From: Phyllobacterium bourgognense
Lineage (GTDB): Bacteria > Pseudomonadota > Alphaproteobacteria > Rhizobiales > Rhizobiaceae
DNA length: 64,000 bases
Assembly (NCBI RefSeq): GCF_003337575.1
Contig: NZ_QPJM01000003.1
Span: 392,167-456,166, forward strand
Direction of reading: 5' to 3'
Numbering within the stretch: position 1 is the first letter of the stretch; every line of letters begins with the position of its first letter. Made by a program: the position numbers and the translations under genes. Shown piece after piece: positions 46,362-56,306 of this stretch. Below the pieces are notes generated by a model. The model was not told the origin of the DNA and ran no database searches. It worked only from the letters and a program-made list of their open reading frames with translations.

Positions 46362-49300
46362 ATTTCTCAGACATATTCATTCGCCGTCCTGTCCTGTCGA
46401 CGGTTGTCGCTCTGATGATCATCCTGCTTGGGGCGCAGGGGCTTGTGAACCTTTCGGTGCGCCAGTACCCCAAGGTCGAAGAGACGGTTATCACCATCAA
46501 AACCGCCTATGCCGGCGCCAGTGCCGACCTGATGCAGGGCTTTATTTCTGCTCCGATCGCTAAGGCTGTGACCACCACGGAAAACATCGACTACGTGACG
46601 TCTTCTTCCGCTCCGTCATCGAGCACGGTGACGGTTCAGATGAAGCTTGGCGCAAATCCTGATGCGGCGTTGACCGAGGTAATCTCCAAGGTCAACCAGG
46701 TGCGTGGGGATTTGCCGGAAGAAGCCGACGATCCTGTCATCACCAAGGGTACAGGTCAGGACTTCGCAACGATGTATCTGGCCGTGCAAAACCCGAATAT
46801 GACGAGTGAGCAGATCACCGAATATCTCGAGCGCGTTATCCAGCCGCGCATGTCGACCATTCAAGGTGTCGCCGACGCTCAGATTTTGGGTGGTCAGGTA
46901 TTCTCGATGCGCGTGTGGATCGATCCGATCAAGCTGGCTGCCCGCAAGACGACAGCATCGGAAGTCTTGACGGCGATCAACCAGTCGAACTTCCTGTCTG
47001 CGCCGGGCAAGATCGAAAATCTTTACACGGCTTCCCCTATCACGTTGAAGACAACGTTGCAGACGCCTGAGGCCTTTGGCGCGATGCCAATCAAATCCGA
47101 CGGCGACAACATCATTCGTCTGCGCGATGTGGCGCGGGTTGAGCTCGGCGCCGTCAACAAGGACACGATCGTTAGCTTCAATGGAGCCAGTGGTACGTTC
47201 CTTGGGATATTCCCGACACCTGCTGCCAACCCCATTGATATGACAGCTGCTGTTCGCAAGGAATTACCATCGATTCAAGCGACCCTTCCCGAAGGCATGC
47301 AGCTTTACATGGTCTATGACTCGACGGAGCAGATCAGCTCGTCGATCGAGGAAGTGTTCAAGACCATCGGCGAGGCGGTGTTGATCGTTGTTGCCGTGAT
47401 TCTGCTCTTCCTTGGATCGTTCCGTTCGGTCATCATTCCGGTCGTAACCATCCCGATATCGCTGATTGGCGTGTGCTTCTTCCTGTTTATGCTCGGTTAT
47501 TCGATCAACCTGCTCTCGCTTCTGGCGATGGTTCTGGCCATCGGTCTCGTGGTCGACGACGCTATTGTGGTCCTGGAGAATATACATCGTCATATCGAGG
47601 AGGGGCTGAGACCGCTTGATGCCGCATTGAAAGGCATGAAGGAAATCACTGGACCAATCGTCGCGATGACCATCACGCTTGCGGCTGTGTTCGCGCCGCT
47701 CGGATTTACCGGCGGGCTTACTGGCTCGTTGTTTCGTGAATTCGCGTTCACGCTTGCCGGCGCCGTTATCATCTCCGGTGTGGCCGCTCTGACCGTCTCG
47801 CCGATGATGTGCGCGCTCTTGCTGCGGGCAGGTGGGCACAGCCGGTTTCAGCGGATTGTTGACAATAGTTTTGGCTGGCTTGAAGGCGCCTATGAACGAC
47901 GTGTCGCGGGCTCGCTCAACTTTCGGTTCGTGACCTTGTTCATCGTTGTCGCGCTTGTCGCGTTGACCGGCTTTCTCCTTACCAAGACCAATTCGGAACT
48001 TGCTCCCGAAGAAGATTCGGGCGCCCTCTTTGCCATCGTCAATGGTCCGCAATATGCGACGTCGCAGTACACCAAGCTTTACGCGGATCAGATCGATGCC
48101 TTGACCAAGGATCTGCCGGAGTTGAAGACACGCTTCAACATTCTGGGCTTCGGCACGACGAATTCCGCCTTCGCCATCTGGGTGTTCAAGGATTGGTCAG
48201 AGCGCACCAAATCGCAGGCACAGCTCAAGGCAGAATTGCAAGGCATGATCGGCCCGCTTGCCGGCGTCGAAGCCTTTATCTTTGCGCCTCCGGACTTGCC
48301 GGGTACCGGTGGCGGGCTGCCGATTTCAATTATTATCCAGTCAACGGGCCCAGCGGACAAGGTGTTCGAAGTTGCCGAAGAGATCAAGAACAAGGCGCAA
48401 GCCTCGGGGCAGTTCATCATCGTTCAAAACTCGCTCTCGTTCAACGCACCGCAAGTGACGGTGACGATCGATCGCGATCGCGCCTCAGCGTTGGGCGTGC
48501 CCGTAAGCGATATTGGCCAGACTCTTGGGCTATTGGTCGGTGGCGGCAAGATCTCGAAATTCGATCGGGATTCCAATAGCTACGACATTATCCCCCAGGT
48601 GCCGCAGGACTACAGATCGAATCCTGAAAATCTGGGTCAGTACTTCGTCAAGAGTGCATCTGGCGAGATGGTTCCGTTGTCAGCGGTAATCAAGGTCACG
48701 GAGAACGCTTCACCGGCCGCCATCGAGCAGTTCAACCAGCTGAATTCGGCGACGATTTCAGCACTGCCGCTGCCGGGTGTTACGACCGGCCAAGGTCTGC
48801 AGACCGTTATCGATACGGCGCGCCCCTTGATGCCGGATGGGTTCTTCATGGATTATTCCGGCCAGTCACGCCTGGAAATCGAGCAGGGAAGCACGATCCT
48901 TATTGCCTTCCTACTGGCCGTGGTGGTGATTTATCTGGTGCTGGCGGCGCAGTTCGAAAGTTTCCGCGATCCGTTTATCATCATGATGTCGGTACCGCTT
49001 TCGATTTTCGGTGCGATCGTGCCGCTCAATCTGGGGCTCGGCACGCTCAACATCTATACGCAGGTCGGTCTGATCACCTTGGTGGGACTGATTACCAAAC
49101 ATGGTATCCTGATGGTGGAATTTGCCAATCAGCAGCGTGAACTACACGGTATATCGCGGCATGACGCAATCATCCTTGCGGCGAAGACCCGGCTTCGTCC
49201 GATTCTGATGACGACTGCGGCCATGGCTCTGGGTGTTATACCGCTCATCACAGCCACTGGTGCCGGTGCCGCAGCGCGCTATTCGATCGGTCTGGTGATC

Positions 49301-49447
49301 TTCTCCGGCATTCTTGTCGGGACAGTCTTCACCCTATTCGTCGTGCCGATGTTCTACACCTTCATTTCCAAGAAGGATGTAAAAGCTGAAGCAACGACGG
49401 GGGTTCCCGACGCGGGAGGGGCCGCCCCGCAGGTGAGCCACACCTAG
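46358..49447 (+). CDS. RND multidrug efflux permease (HAE1 type)
   Basis: The 1029-residue inner-membrane pump has the twelve-span RND architecture with two large periplasmic loops, FSDIFIRRPVLSTVVALMII at the N terminus and the proton-relay span 4 segment AIGLVVDDAIVVLENIHRHI with two adjacent aspartates. By family it exports drugs, dyes or solvents with the adaptor upstream and an outer-membrane channel, which is not in this cluster. A strong terminator follows. Confidence 0.95.
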   Translation: MNFSDIFIRRPVLSTVVALMIILLGAQGLVNLSVRQYPKVEETVITIKTAYAGASADLMQGFISAPIAKAVTTTENIDYVTSSSAPSSSTVTVQMKLGANPDAALTEVISKVNQVRGDLPEEADDPVITKGTGQDFATMYLAVQNPNMTSEQITEYLERVIQPRMSTIQGVADAQILGGQVFSMRVWIDPIKLAARKTTASEVLTAINQSNFLSAPGKIENLYTASPITLKTTLQTPEAFGAMPIKSDGDNIIRLRDVARVELGAVNKDTIVSFNGASGTFLGIFPTPAANPIDMTAAVRKELPSIQATLPEGMQLYMVYDSTEQISSSIEEVFKTIGEAVLIVVAVILLFLGSFRSVIIPVVTIPISLIGVCFFLFMLGYSINLLSLLAMVLAIGLVVDDAIVVLENIHRHIEEGLRPLDAALKGMKEITGPIVAMTITLAAVFAPLGFTGGLTGSLFREFAFTLAGAVIISGVAALTVSPMMCALLLRAGGHSRFQRIVDNSFGWLEGAYERRVAGSLNFRFVTLFIVVALVALTGFLLTKTNSELAPEEDSGALFAIVNGPQYATSQYTKLYADQIDALTKDLPELKTRFNILGFGTTNSAFAIWVFKDWSERTKSQAQLKAELQGMIGPLAGVEAFIFAPPDLPGTGGGLPISIIIQSTGPADKVFEVAEEIKNKAQASGQFIIVQNSLSFNAPQVTVTIDRDRASALGVPVSDIGQTLGLLVGGGKISKFDRDSNSYDIIPQVPQDYRSNPENLGQYFVKSASGEMVPLSAVIKVTENASPAAIEQFNQLNSATISALPLPGVTTGQGLQTVIDTARPLMPDGFFMDYSGQSRLEIEQGSTILIAFLLAVVVIYLVLAAQFESFRDPFIIMMSVPLSIFGAIVPLNLGLGTLNIYTQVGLITLVGLITKHGILMVEFANQQRELHGISRHDAIILAAKTRLRPILMTTAAMALGVIPLITATGAGAAARYSIGLVIFSGILVGTVFTLFVVPMFYTFISKKDVKAEATTGVPDAGGAAPQVSHT

Positions 49448-49468
49448 CAAGGTGTTTCACTGCCAAAT

Positions 49469-49504
49469 AAAAAGCCTCCGAACTATCAAGTTCGGAGGCT
49501 TTTT
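49469..49504. terminator. Bidirectional terminator after RND pump
   Basis: AAAAAGCCTCCGAAC (49469-49483) pairs perfectly with GTTCGGAGGCTTTTT (49490-49504) around a six-base loop. With T-runs on both strands it can stop the pump transcript and that of the convergent small gene. Confidence 0.92.
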
Positions 49505-49518
49505 CATACCTATTGAAA

Positions 49519-49773
49519 TCAGGCCCGTTTAACGGCGCGAAGGATAAAGAGAAGAATGACCGCTCCCACCGTAGCGGCGATGATGGCGCCTATGATGCCG
49601 CTGCCGAGCGAGATGCCGAGCCTCGGAAAGAGATATCCTGCAATAAAGGCACCGATAACGCCGACCACCAGGTCACCCACGAGGCCGAAACCGCCTCCGC
49701 GCACGAGCTGGCTCGCGAGCCATCCCGCTATCAACCCCACCAAAAGAAAAATAAGAAGACTTTCTCCGCCCAT
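49519..49773 (-). CDS. GlsB/YeaQ/YmgE-family small membrane protein
   Basis: The 84-residue product begins MGGESLLIFLLVGLIAGWLA and has three hydrophobic, glycine-rich segments (GDLVVGVIGAFIAGYLFPRL, then SGIIGAIIAATVGAVILL), the transglycosylase-associated or GlsB pattern. Members are stress-linked but have no settled function. The ATG at 49773 follows GGAG; a longer in-frame start at 49902 adds residues without family resemblance. Confidence 0.87.
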   Translation of the reverse strand: MGGESLLIFLLVGLIAGWLASQLVRGGGFGLVGDLVVGVIGAFIAGYLFPRLGISLGSGIIGAIIAATVGAVILLFILRAVKRA

Positions 49774-50071
49774 AGCCAATTCTCCACAAAACCGGTTGTC
49801 GGAGCACAATCCCGACGGGACTATGTTCCATTCAATGTTGTGCGTCCGATTTGAACGCACGGCGCAGTCAGATGCTCCACCGGCCCCGGATTCTTGATCC
49901 ATGCATGGCCAAGAGAATCACCAGCTCGATTTTACGATGGGACGTGGGATTTGAATAACGAAAGTTTGCAAATGAAGTTTAGACTTTGGCACTATCAAAA
50001 AACTATGCCGGCTATGGTTCTCCCACGACCGGCACAGTGTCTGCTACAATATGATCTCTTGCTTGCAGAAA

Positions 50072-50302
50072 TTATTGCGCAGGAGCAGGAGCAGTTGACT
50101 CAGCAGGCTTTACGGCCTTCTTCTTGGCGGACATCTTGTGCACCTTCTTGACAGGCTTGTGAACCTTTTTCACGGTTGTCGTCGTATCTGGGGTAGTTGC
50201 CGTTGTTGCAGTAGGGGCGGCATTGGCGCTGGAAGCGATAACCGGAGCCGAAACAGCGAGGGCAACGGCGAGACCGAGAGCTGTATAGAGGGACTTTTTC
50301 AT
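50072..50302 (-). CDS. Small exported Lys/Thr/Pro-rich protein
   Basis: The 76-residue product has a signal peptide (MKKSLYTALGLAVALAVSAP, cleavage near ANA-APT) and a low-complexity mature part: a threonine run, then HKPVKKVHKMSAKKKAVKP with repeated KKVHK units, ending in Pro/Ala. It would be a very basic periplasmic peptide of about 48 residues. AAAGGAAACTG precedes the ATG. Function not recognised. Confidence 0.7.
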   Translation of the reverse strand: MKKSLYTALGLAVALAVSAPVIASSANAAPTATTATTPDTTTTVKKVHKPVKKVHKMSAKKKAVKPAESTAPAPAQ

Positions 50303-50344
50303 TGGTCAGTTTCCTTTCGATGCGGGCCTGTGTGATACAGTCGG

Positions 50345-50647
50345 TCAGTCGTCAACCGGCTGCACACCAAGCAGCTTCAAAGCCTGGGCATACGATCTGA
50401 TCCCCTGCGCCTGCTTGTTGCTTGCACAGAACCTCGTTCCCGTTTTTTGAAGTGCTTTCGCCTTGGCTGCCCGTTTTGCCTCGGCGTGTTCCGTCATTGC
50501 GTGTTGAACTTGTTGCTGGAGTTTGCCGCACAACTCTGTGCGGGTGAGTGTCTCTGCTGCCATTGACTGCTCGATTGGTGCGATGGATACCATCGCACCT
50601 GTCAGGACGATTGTCGAAATGGTCAATATGTTCCGCATAAGAGCCAT
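50345..50647 (-). CDS. Small exported helical protein of unknown function
   Basis: The 100-residue product (start MALMRNILTISTIVLTGAMV; a start at MRN, 50638, is also possible) has a signal peptide cleaved near MAA-ETL and a mature part with two cysteines and a helix rich in Ala, Lys and Gln (CGKLQQQVQHAMTEHAEAKR). No strong ribosome binding site was seen. It lies 42 bases before the small Lys-rich gene on the same strand, so the two may be expressed together. Confidence 0.6.
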   Translation of the reverse strand: MALMRNILTISTIVLTGAMVSIAPIEQSMAAETLTRTELCGKLQQQVQHAMTEHAEAKRAAKAKALQKTGTRFCASNKQAQGIRSYAQALKLLGVQPVDD

Positions 50648-50931
50648 TTGAGTTACGAAGAAATCCTGTTTCGACCAGTCAACCACGAGTTGACGGGCTT
50701 TTTATCCGACGTGAGTGTTGCCTCAGTTTTTCTGATTTGTGGTGTTTTGTTTCTGCAATGTAACAAGACACGAAACGACAGAATTTTGCCCGCTTCGCCA
50801 GTCATTCCATATTCCGGCTTTGCTGTTCGATCCAAAGAATTACATGGCTTCCACAATGGATCGTGCGTAAAAACAACGGGTTGACCGCGCCTCATGGCTG
50901 GGCGCAAAACGATCGTCATCAGGAACTGAGC

Positions 50932-51648
50932 ATGAAATCTGACGCGCATATTCTGATTGTCGATGACGACGAAGCCATTCGCGATCTCCTGCATGAGTTT
51001 TTGAAGAAGCGGGGAATGCATGTCTCGGTTGCACGAGACAGCGAGGAAATGCAGGAAGTCCTTTCCCGCACGCCCATAGATCTTCTCATTCTGGATGTGA
51101 TGCTTCCTGGCAAAAGTGGCATGGAAATTTGCAGGGAAATCCGGATGCATTCCCGTATCCCGATCATCATGCTGACTGCCGTCACAGAAACCACTGACCG
51201 GGTGGTCGGGCTCGAAATGGGTGCGGACGATTACGTCTCCAAGCCGTTCGATCCGAGGGAGCTACTGGCGCGGGTCAGGGCAGTGCTGCGCCGTCTCGAT
51301 ACATCCGGTCCTGACCGGCGCCTCGAACCGACGGTCTACAAATTCGCCGGCTGGACTATGGACTGCTCGCGGCGGCGGCTTGTGTCTCCAGATGCAGTGC
51401 GCGTAGAACTGACGACGGCAGAGTTCAATCTTCTGGAAACATTGGTCAAAAGCGCCCAGCGCATGTTGAGCCGCGACCAGCTGCTGGAATTGGTGGGCAA
51501 CAACGCGGCCTATGGTTATGACCGCAGCATCGATATTTTGGTCAGCCGCCTTCGCCGCAAGATGGAAGACGATTCCCGTTCGCCGAAATTGATCCTGACG
51601 ATCCGTGGTGGCGGCTATCAATTCGTTCCCGAAGTCAGTGCGGAATGA
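50932..51648 (+). CDS. OmpR-family response regulator
   Basis: The 238-residue regulator has a receiver domain with the acidic pocket DDD, the phosphoacceptor Asp in LLILDVMLPGKSG and the switch Lys in YVSKPFDP, then a winged-helix DNA-binding domain (TTAEFNLLETLVKSAQRMLS, and SIDILVSRLRRKMED). The ATG at 50932 follows AGGAACTG. Its stop overlaps the start of the sensor kinase gene by four bases, so they form an operon. Confidence 0.94.
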   Translation: MKSDAHILIVDDDEAIRDLLHEFLKKRGMHVSVARDSEEMQEVLSRTPIDLLILDVMLPGKSGMEICREIRMHSRIPIIMLTAVTETTDRVVGLEMGADDYVSKPFDPRELLARVRAVLRRLDTSGPDRRLEPTVYKFAGWTMDCSRRRLVSPDAVRVELTTAEFNLLETLVKSAQRMLSRDQLLELVGNNAAYGYDRSIDILVSRLRRKMEDDSRSPKLILTIRGGGYQFVPEVSAE

Positions 51649-53057
51649 AACGGTTTCTGCCCCAGTCGCTGCCGAGTTGGATCCTGCTCATCCTGATTGC
51701 CAGCCTGCTTACAACGCAGGTTGCAACATTATCGATCGTCTCTCGTGATCGTGCTGAAAACAACAATGTGCTCGAACTCTTCCGCTTGAGCGAACGCGCA
51801 TATACGCTCGTCAAGGTGCTCTACGCCGCGCCGCCATCCGAGCGACCACTTCTGGCGAGCGCTTTGTCGAACACTGCCAATCCTGTCGCCATGTCCGACG
51901 AGCCGGCTGTGACATCGGCCATCGCTTCGGACGATAGCCTTGCCGAGCTCGAAGATGTGCTGGTTGCGCGATTGTCCGCGTTCGGAGTGATCGACGCCCG
52001 GATTCGCCGCGCATCGAATCGGCCGTCCAGCAGACCTGCAACCAACCCCAGCGCACCTGACCCCGATGTCGGTATTGTGGAGCGCCAGCTTTCTGATATC
52101 GCGGAGGATTTCAGCCAAAGTGACGGGCTCGCGGCCTCGATCAAGTTCAAGGATGGGCAATGGTTGAACTTCGTCACGCCGATCGCACCGGAGCCCCCGA
52201 TCTTTACCGCGCAGACGCTGCCTCTATTTGGTTCTGTCGCCGCGGTGGTCATTGCAATGTCTATCTGGGCGATGCGCCGCTTGACGGCGCCGTATCGAGC
52301 ACTGGAGAGAGCGGTCAAGCGCATCGGCGACGATGTAAAGTCGCCGCCACTGCCCGAATTTGGCAGCAGCGAGTATAAATCGGCAGCGCGAGCGGTGAAC
52401 GCGATGCAGGCGCAATTGAAGGAATATGTTGCCGACCGTGAGCAGCTTGCTGCCGCGCTGGCGCATGACCTGCGCACGCCGTTGACCCGTATTCGCCTAC
52501 GCCTCGAACTGCTGCGGAAATCGCCGTTGCGCCAATCCCTCACACACGATCTGAACGATATCGAAGCCATATCCCGCTCCGTTATCGACTTTGCCACCTA
52601 TGAAATCGTCGATGAAGAGCAGGAGAAGATCGACTTCTGGTCGTTGGTTGACTCGGTTGCGGATGGTTTTCCGCAGGCATCCTTCGACAAAACCAGCCAT
52701 GCGTCGCGTGGTCTGATCTGCATGGGCCGTCCAATCGCGCTGCGGCGCTGTGTAACAAACCTCGTTAACAATGCGGTGACGTACGGCGAAAAGGCGCACA
52801 TCAGCCTCGCGCAAAGTGGTGCTGACATTTTGCTGACCATCCGAGACGAAGGGCCGGGCATTCCGCAGGCCAAGCTCTACGAGGTGTTCCAGCCGTTCCG
52901 GCGGGTCGAAGGCTCCCGTAACCGGCAGACTGGTGGATTTGGTCTGGGCCTGACCATCGCGCGCAATATCGCGCGACGCAGCGGTGGAGATATCACGCTC
53001 GCGAATGATGCAGACGGCGGACTAAGAGCCGAACTGCGGATTCCGCGCTCGATTTGA
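51645..53057 (+). CDS. Sensor histidine kinase (EnvZ-like)
   Basis: The 470-residue inner-membrane kinase has an N-terminal span (SWILLILIASLLTTQVATLS), a periplasmic domain of about 155 residues, a second span near residue 190-215, a HAMP domain, an H-box with AHDLRTPLTRIR, an N-box NLVNNAVTYG, and G-boxes DEGPGIP and GFGLGLTIA. It forms an EnvZ/OmpR-type pair with the gene upstream. The signal sensed is unknown. Confidence 0.93.
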   Translation: MKRFLPQSLPSWILLILIASLLTTQVATLSIVSRDRAENNNVLELFRLSERAYTLVKVLYAAPPSERPLLASALSNTANPVAMSDEPAVTSAIASDDSLAELEDVLVARLSAFGVIDARIRRASNRPSSRPATNPSAPDPDVGIVERQLSDIAEDFSQSDGLAASIKFKDGQWLNFVTPIAPEPPIFTAQTLPLFGSVAAVVIAMSIWAMRRLTAPYRALERAVKRIGDDVKSPPLPEFGSSEYKSAARAVNAMQAQLKEYVADREQLAAALAHDLRTPLTRIRLRLELLRKSPLRQSLTHDLNDIEAISRSVIDFATYEIVDEEQEKIDFWSLVDSVADGFPQASFDKTSHASRGLICMGRPIALRRCVTNLVNNAVTYGEKAHISLAQSGADILLTIRDEGPGIPQAKLYEVFQPFRRVEGSRNRQTGGFGLGLTIARNIARRSGGDITLANDADGGLRAELRIPRSI

Positions 53058-53085
53058 TGCGGTGTGCCGAAAAGCGGCTGGAAAT

Positions 53086-54090
53086 TCAGTCGACAGTGCC
53101 TACGACTGCCACACAGTCGCCCGGTTTGACCAAGCCCGGAAAATGACGTGCGGCAAGGAGCCCGGTGAGCTTCGTTCGGATTTCAGCCGGAGCAATGCCG
53201 GTACGACCGATCGGATGGATCCGAGCGATCACTTGTCCCTCTTTAACGGAATCCCCCAAATCGACCATCGTTTCGATCAGCCCTTCATCCTCGGCGAAGG
53301 AGAAGCAATCACGCGACGGCATATCGAGCCAGCGCGTGTCACGGTGGTCGATCTTGCCACTGACGATGCCCGCATGACGCAAGACATTCATCGCTCCCCG
53401 TTTGGCGATGGCAACTGTTTCGGCGCGAGCCGTACCGCCGCCACCAAGTTCGGTGGTGACGAACACCTTGCCCATTTCCTCCACCGTCGTGTCGTACATG
53501 CCGACCGCGTCGATTTCGAGCATGCGCATCGACCATGGTGCCGAGAATGCCTTGACGGCATCGAAGCCTTTGGCCTCCTGCACTTTGTCAGGCAGGATAT
53601 GGGCGGCCGCGAAGGGTACGAAATCGAGTGTCCTGCCACCAGAATGGAAATCAAGCACAACATCGGCGCGCGGCAACAATTCGCGGGTGAAATAGTCGGC
53701 GATCTTCTGGGTTACCGTGCCATCCGGTTTTCCCGGATAGCTGCGATTCATATTACCCCTGTCGATCGGCGACGTGCGCGTCCCGGCGCGAAACGCTGGA
53801 TAATTCATCGCCGGAACGATGATGACCGTACCGCCGACCCGGCCCACGTCGAGCGTGCGGGCAAGGTCGAAGAGGGCGATCGGTCCTTCATATTCATCGC
53901 CGTGATTGCCGCCAGTCAGCAGCGCCGTAGGCCCGTTGCCATTGCGGATGACTGCGATGGGTATCATGACAGATCCCCAGGCGGAATCATCGCGGCTATA
54001 GGGCAACCGCAAAAAACCGTGCTGCACACCTTGCTTGTCCAGATCGACGGTAGGTGTGATGGGCGACGGCCGCAGGGTTTTTGACTGCAT
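53086..54090 (-). CDS. doeB: N-alpha-acetyl-L-2,4-diaminobutyrate deacetylase
   Basis: The 334-residue product belongs to the aspartoacylase/succinylglutamate desuccinylase family with zinc ligands in TGGNHGDEYEG and VLDFHSGG. By position it is DoeB (EutE), which removes the acetyl group from the product of DoeA to give 2,4-diaminobutyrate. I prefer the ATG at 54090 (MQSKTLRPSP), eight bases after the doeA stop and with GAGG upstream, over the longer start at 54141 inside doeA. Confidence 0.9.
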   Translation of the reverse strand: MQSKTLRPSPITPTVDLDKQGVQHGFLRLPYSRDDSAWGSVMIPIAVIRNGNGPTALLTGGNHGDEYEGPIALFDLARTLDVGRVGGTVIIVPAMNYPAFRAGTRTSPIDRGNMNRSYPGKPDGTVTQKIADYFTRELLPRADVVLDFHSGGRTLDFVPFAAAHILPDKVQEAKGFDAVKAFSAPWSMRMLEIDAVGMYDTTVEEMGKVFVTTELGGGGTARAETVAIAKRGAMNVLRHAGIVSGKIDHRDTRWLDMPSRDCFSFAEDEGLIETMVDLGDSVKEGQVIARIHPIGRTGIAPAEIRTKLTGLLAARHFPGLVKPGDCVAVVGTVD

Positions 54091-54098
54091 GACAGGCC

Positions 54099-55280
54099 TC
54101 AGTTCTTGACGAAGAGTTTGCGTGGCACATTGGCAAGGCATTCGACGCCAGTGTCGGTGATCAAGATGCTTTCGGTGATTTCAAGCCCCATGGTTTCGAG
54201 CCACAAACCGGTCATGAAATGGAACGTCATGCCTGGCTTGAGTTCGGTCCTGTCGCCCGGACGCAGGCTCATGGTGCGCTCGCCCCAATCCGGCGGATAG
54301 GAGATGCCGATCGGATAGCCGGTGCGGTTATCCTTGACGATGCCGTATTTCTTCAAGACGCCAAAGAATGCATTGGCAATATCCTCGCAGGCATTGCCCG
54401 GCTTCGCTGCAGCGAGACCAGCTTCCATGCCTTCGAGAGTGGCTTTCTCTGCGTCCAGAAATTCCGTGGTGGGTTTGCCCAGAAACACCGTGCGCGAAAG
54501 GGGAACATGGTAGCGGTTGTAGCAGCCGGCGATCTCGAAAAAGGTGCCTTCGCCGACCTTCATCGGCTTGTCGTCCCACGTAAGGTGGGGCGCCGAAGCG
54601 TCTGCACCGGAAGGCAGCAGGGGCACGATAGCGGGGTAATCACCGCCGAAATCATCGGTTCCACGGATGCCAGCATCATAAATCTCGGCGACCAGATCGC
54701 ATTTGCGCATGCCCGGCTCGATTTTGTCGACGATGCGCTGGTGCATAAGCTCAACGATACGGGCGGCCTTGCGCATGTATTCAATTTCAGTCGGGCTTTT
54801 CACTGCGCGCTGCCAGTTTACGAGCGCAGTGCCGTCAACGAAGCGAGCGTTCGGCAGATGTTTCTGCAAGGACGCGAATGCGGCGGCGGAGAACCAGTAA
54901 TTGTCCATCTCGACGGCAATGGTCAGCTTGTCCCAACCACGCTCCGCAATGATTTTCGACAGATAATCCATTGGATGGCGTTCGGTGGACTGAACATAAT
55001 TATCCGGATAACCAACGATGTTGTCGGTGGAAAGATAAGCCGTGCGCTTCGCACCGTTGGCATCCTGGCCCCGACCATACCAGATCGGCTCGCCTTCCGG
55101 CGGTATCAACACGGCCTGGTGCACATAGAAAGACCAGCCATCATATCCCGTCAGCCACGCCATATTGGACGGATCGCTGCAGATCAGAAGATCAATGCCG
55201 CGCTTTTGCATTGCCGCGCGGGTCTTCTGCAATCTTTCGGCGAATTCCTGCCGCGTGAATTTGAGATTTGGCTCTGTCAT
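54099..55280 (-). CDS. doeA: Ectoine hydrolase (M24 family)
   Basis: The 393-residue protein has the pita-bread fold of M24 aminopeptidases and creatinases: an N-terminal domain with LLICSDPSNMAWLTGYDG and a C-terminal domain with the TFFEIAGCYNRYHVPLSRT motif. In the ectoine locus this is DoeA (EutD), which opens the ectoine ring to N-acetyl-diaminobutyrate. GAGGAA precedes the ATG. It lies between eutC (33 bases) and doeB (8 bases). Confidence 0.92.
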   Translation of the reverse strand: MTEPNLKFTRQEFAERLQKTRAAMQKRGIDLLICSDPSNMAWLTGYDGWSFYVHQAVLIPPEGEPIWYGRGQDANGAKRTAYLSTDNIVGYPDNYVQSTERHPMDYLSKIIAERGWDKLTIAVEMDNYWFSAAAFASLQKHLPNARFVDGTALVNWQRAVKSPTEIEYMRKAARIVELMHQRIVDKIEPGMRKCDLVAEIYDAGIRGTDDFGGDYPAIVPLLPSGADASAPHLTWDDKPMKVGEGTFFEIAGCYNRYHVPLSRTVFLGKPTTEFLDAEKATLEGMEAGLAAAKPGNACEDIANAFFGVLKKYGIVKDNRTGYPIGISYPPDWGERTMSLRPGDRTELKPGMTFHFMTGLWLETMGLEITESILITDTGVECLANVPRKLFVKN

Positions 55281-55313
55281 ATCAGTTTCCTCATGCTTGG
55301 GCCGAAGCCCATA

Positions 55314-56306
55314 TCAACTTTCGAAATTCGTTCCAGCGTTCGACTGTCTGGCGCGATCACGGGCAAGTGTTGCGATGGCGGTATCCTGCACGCCGGTGCC
55401 GGTCAGATCGGCGATAGTGATTGCCTCTTGTGACTGCCTGCCTTTTGCCGAACCGGCGATGACAGAACCGAGCTCTGAGAAGGTCGCGTGGGCCTTTACC
55501 AGTCCCGATTCGATGGCGTGATGAAGTTCACCTAGACGGCGTGTCTGCTTGAGGCTATCGGCGACGTAGAGATCGGCTTTGGCTATGATGGCTGGATCGA
55601 GCTCGTTCTTGTGCTCGGCGTCAGAACCCATGGCGGTGATGTGCTGGCCTGGCTGCAGCCAGGTCGATTGCAGGATTGGCTGGGACGAGGGCGTTGTCGT
55701 CACGACGATATCCGCGTCGCGAACAGCCTTTTCCGGATCAGCTATAGCGCTGACGGCGATACCAAGCTTTTCAGTGAGCTCGTTTGCCGCCAATTGGGCT
55801 TTGTTGATGTCGCGGGCCCAGATCCACGCCTGCTTGATTGGACGAACCAAAGTCAATGCCTCGAGTTGCAGGCGCGCCTGAACACCGGCTCCGAATATAG
55901 CGGCGACACTGGATTCGGGCCGCGACAGATGCTTTGCCGCAACTGCGCCCGCAGCTGCCGTGCGTATATCGGTGAGATAGCCATTGTCGAGCAACAGGGC
56001 TTCGACCAGACCGGTGCGGCTGCTGAGCAGAACCATCATGCCGTTGACGCTGGGCAGGCCGAGCTTGGGATTATCAAAGAAACCGGGGCTGATCTTGATG
56101 GCGAAACCATCGATACCCGGAACATACGCCGTCTTCACATCGACTTCACCTCGATGTTCAGGAATGTCGAGCCGCAAGATAGGCGGCATGGCGACAGCCT
56201 TGGTCGCCAAGGCTTCGAACGCAGATTCCACGCAGGCAATAGCGTCGAGATCGAGTGACACGATCTTGCGTAGATCCTCTTCGGTAAGAATCGTCATGAG
56301 GGGCAT
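55314..56306 (-). CDS. eutC: Ornithine cyclodeaminase-like protein EutC
   Basis: The 330-residue protein is in the ornithine cyclodeaminase/mu-crystallin family with a Rossmann segment VAAIFGAGVQARLQLEALT. In hydroxyectoine-degrading bacteria EutC acts with EutA and EutB in the conversion of 5-hydroxyectoine to ectoine; the exact reaction is not settled to my knowledge. Its start at 56306 follows AAAGGG and overlaps the end of eutB by 13 bases; an ATG at 56297 would give an ATGA overlap. Confidence 0.9.
   Translation of the reverse strand: MPLMTILTEEDLRKIVSLDLDAIACVESAFEALATKAVAMPPILRLDIPEHRGEVDVKTAYVPGIDGFAIKISPGFFDNPKLGLPSVNGMMVLLSSRTGLVEALLLDNGYLTDIRTAAAGAVAAKHLSRPESSVAAIFGAGVQARLQLEALTLVRPIKQAWIWARDINKAQLAANELTEKLGIAVSAIADPEKAVRDADIVVTTTPSSQPILQSTWLQPGQHITAMGSDAEHKNELDPAIIAKADLYVADSLKQTRRLGELHHAIESGLVKAHATFSELGSVIAGSAKGRQSQEAITIADLTGTGVQDTAIATLARDRARQSNAGTNFES

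Noticed and set aside
49774-49900. EcfG (general stress) promoter before the GlsB-type gene
   Set aside because: A GGAAC is present but no CGTT lies at the required distance.
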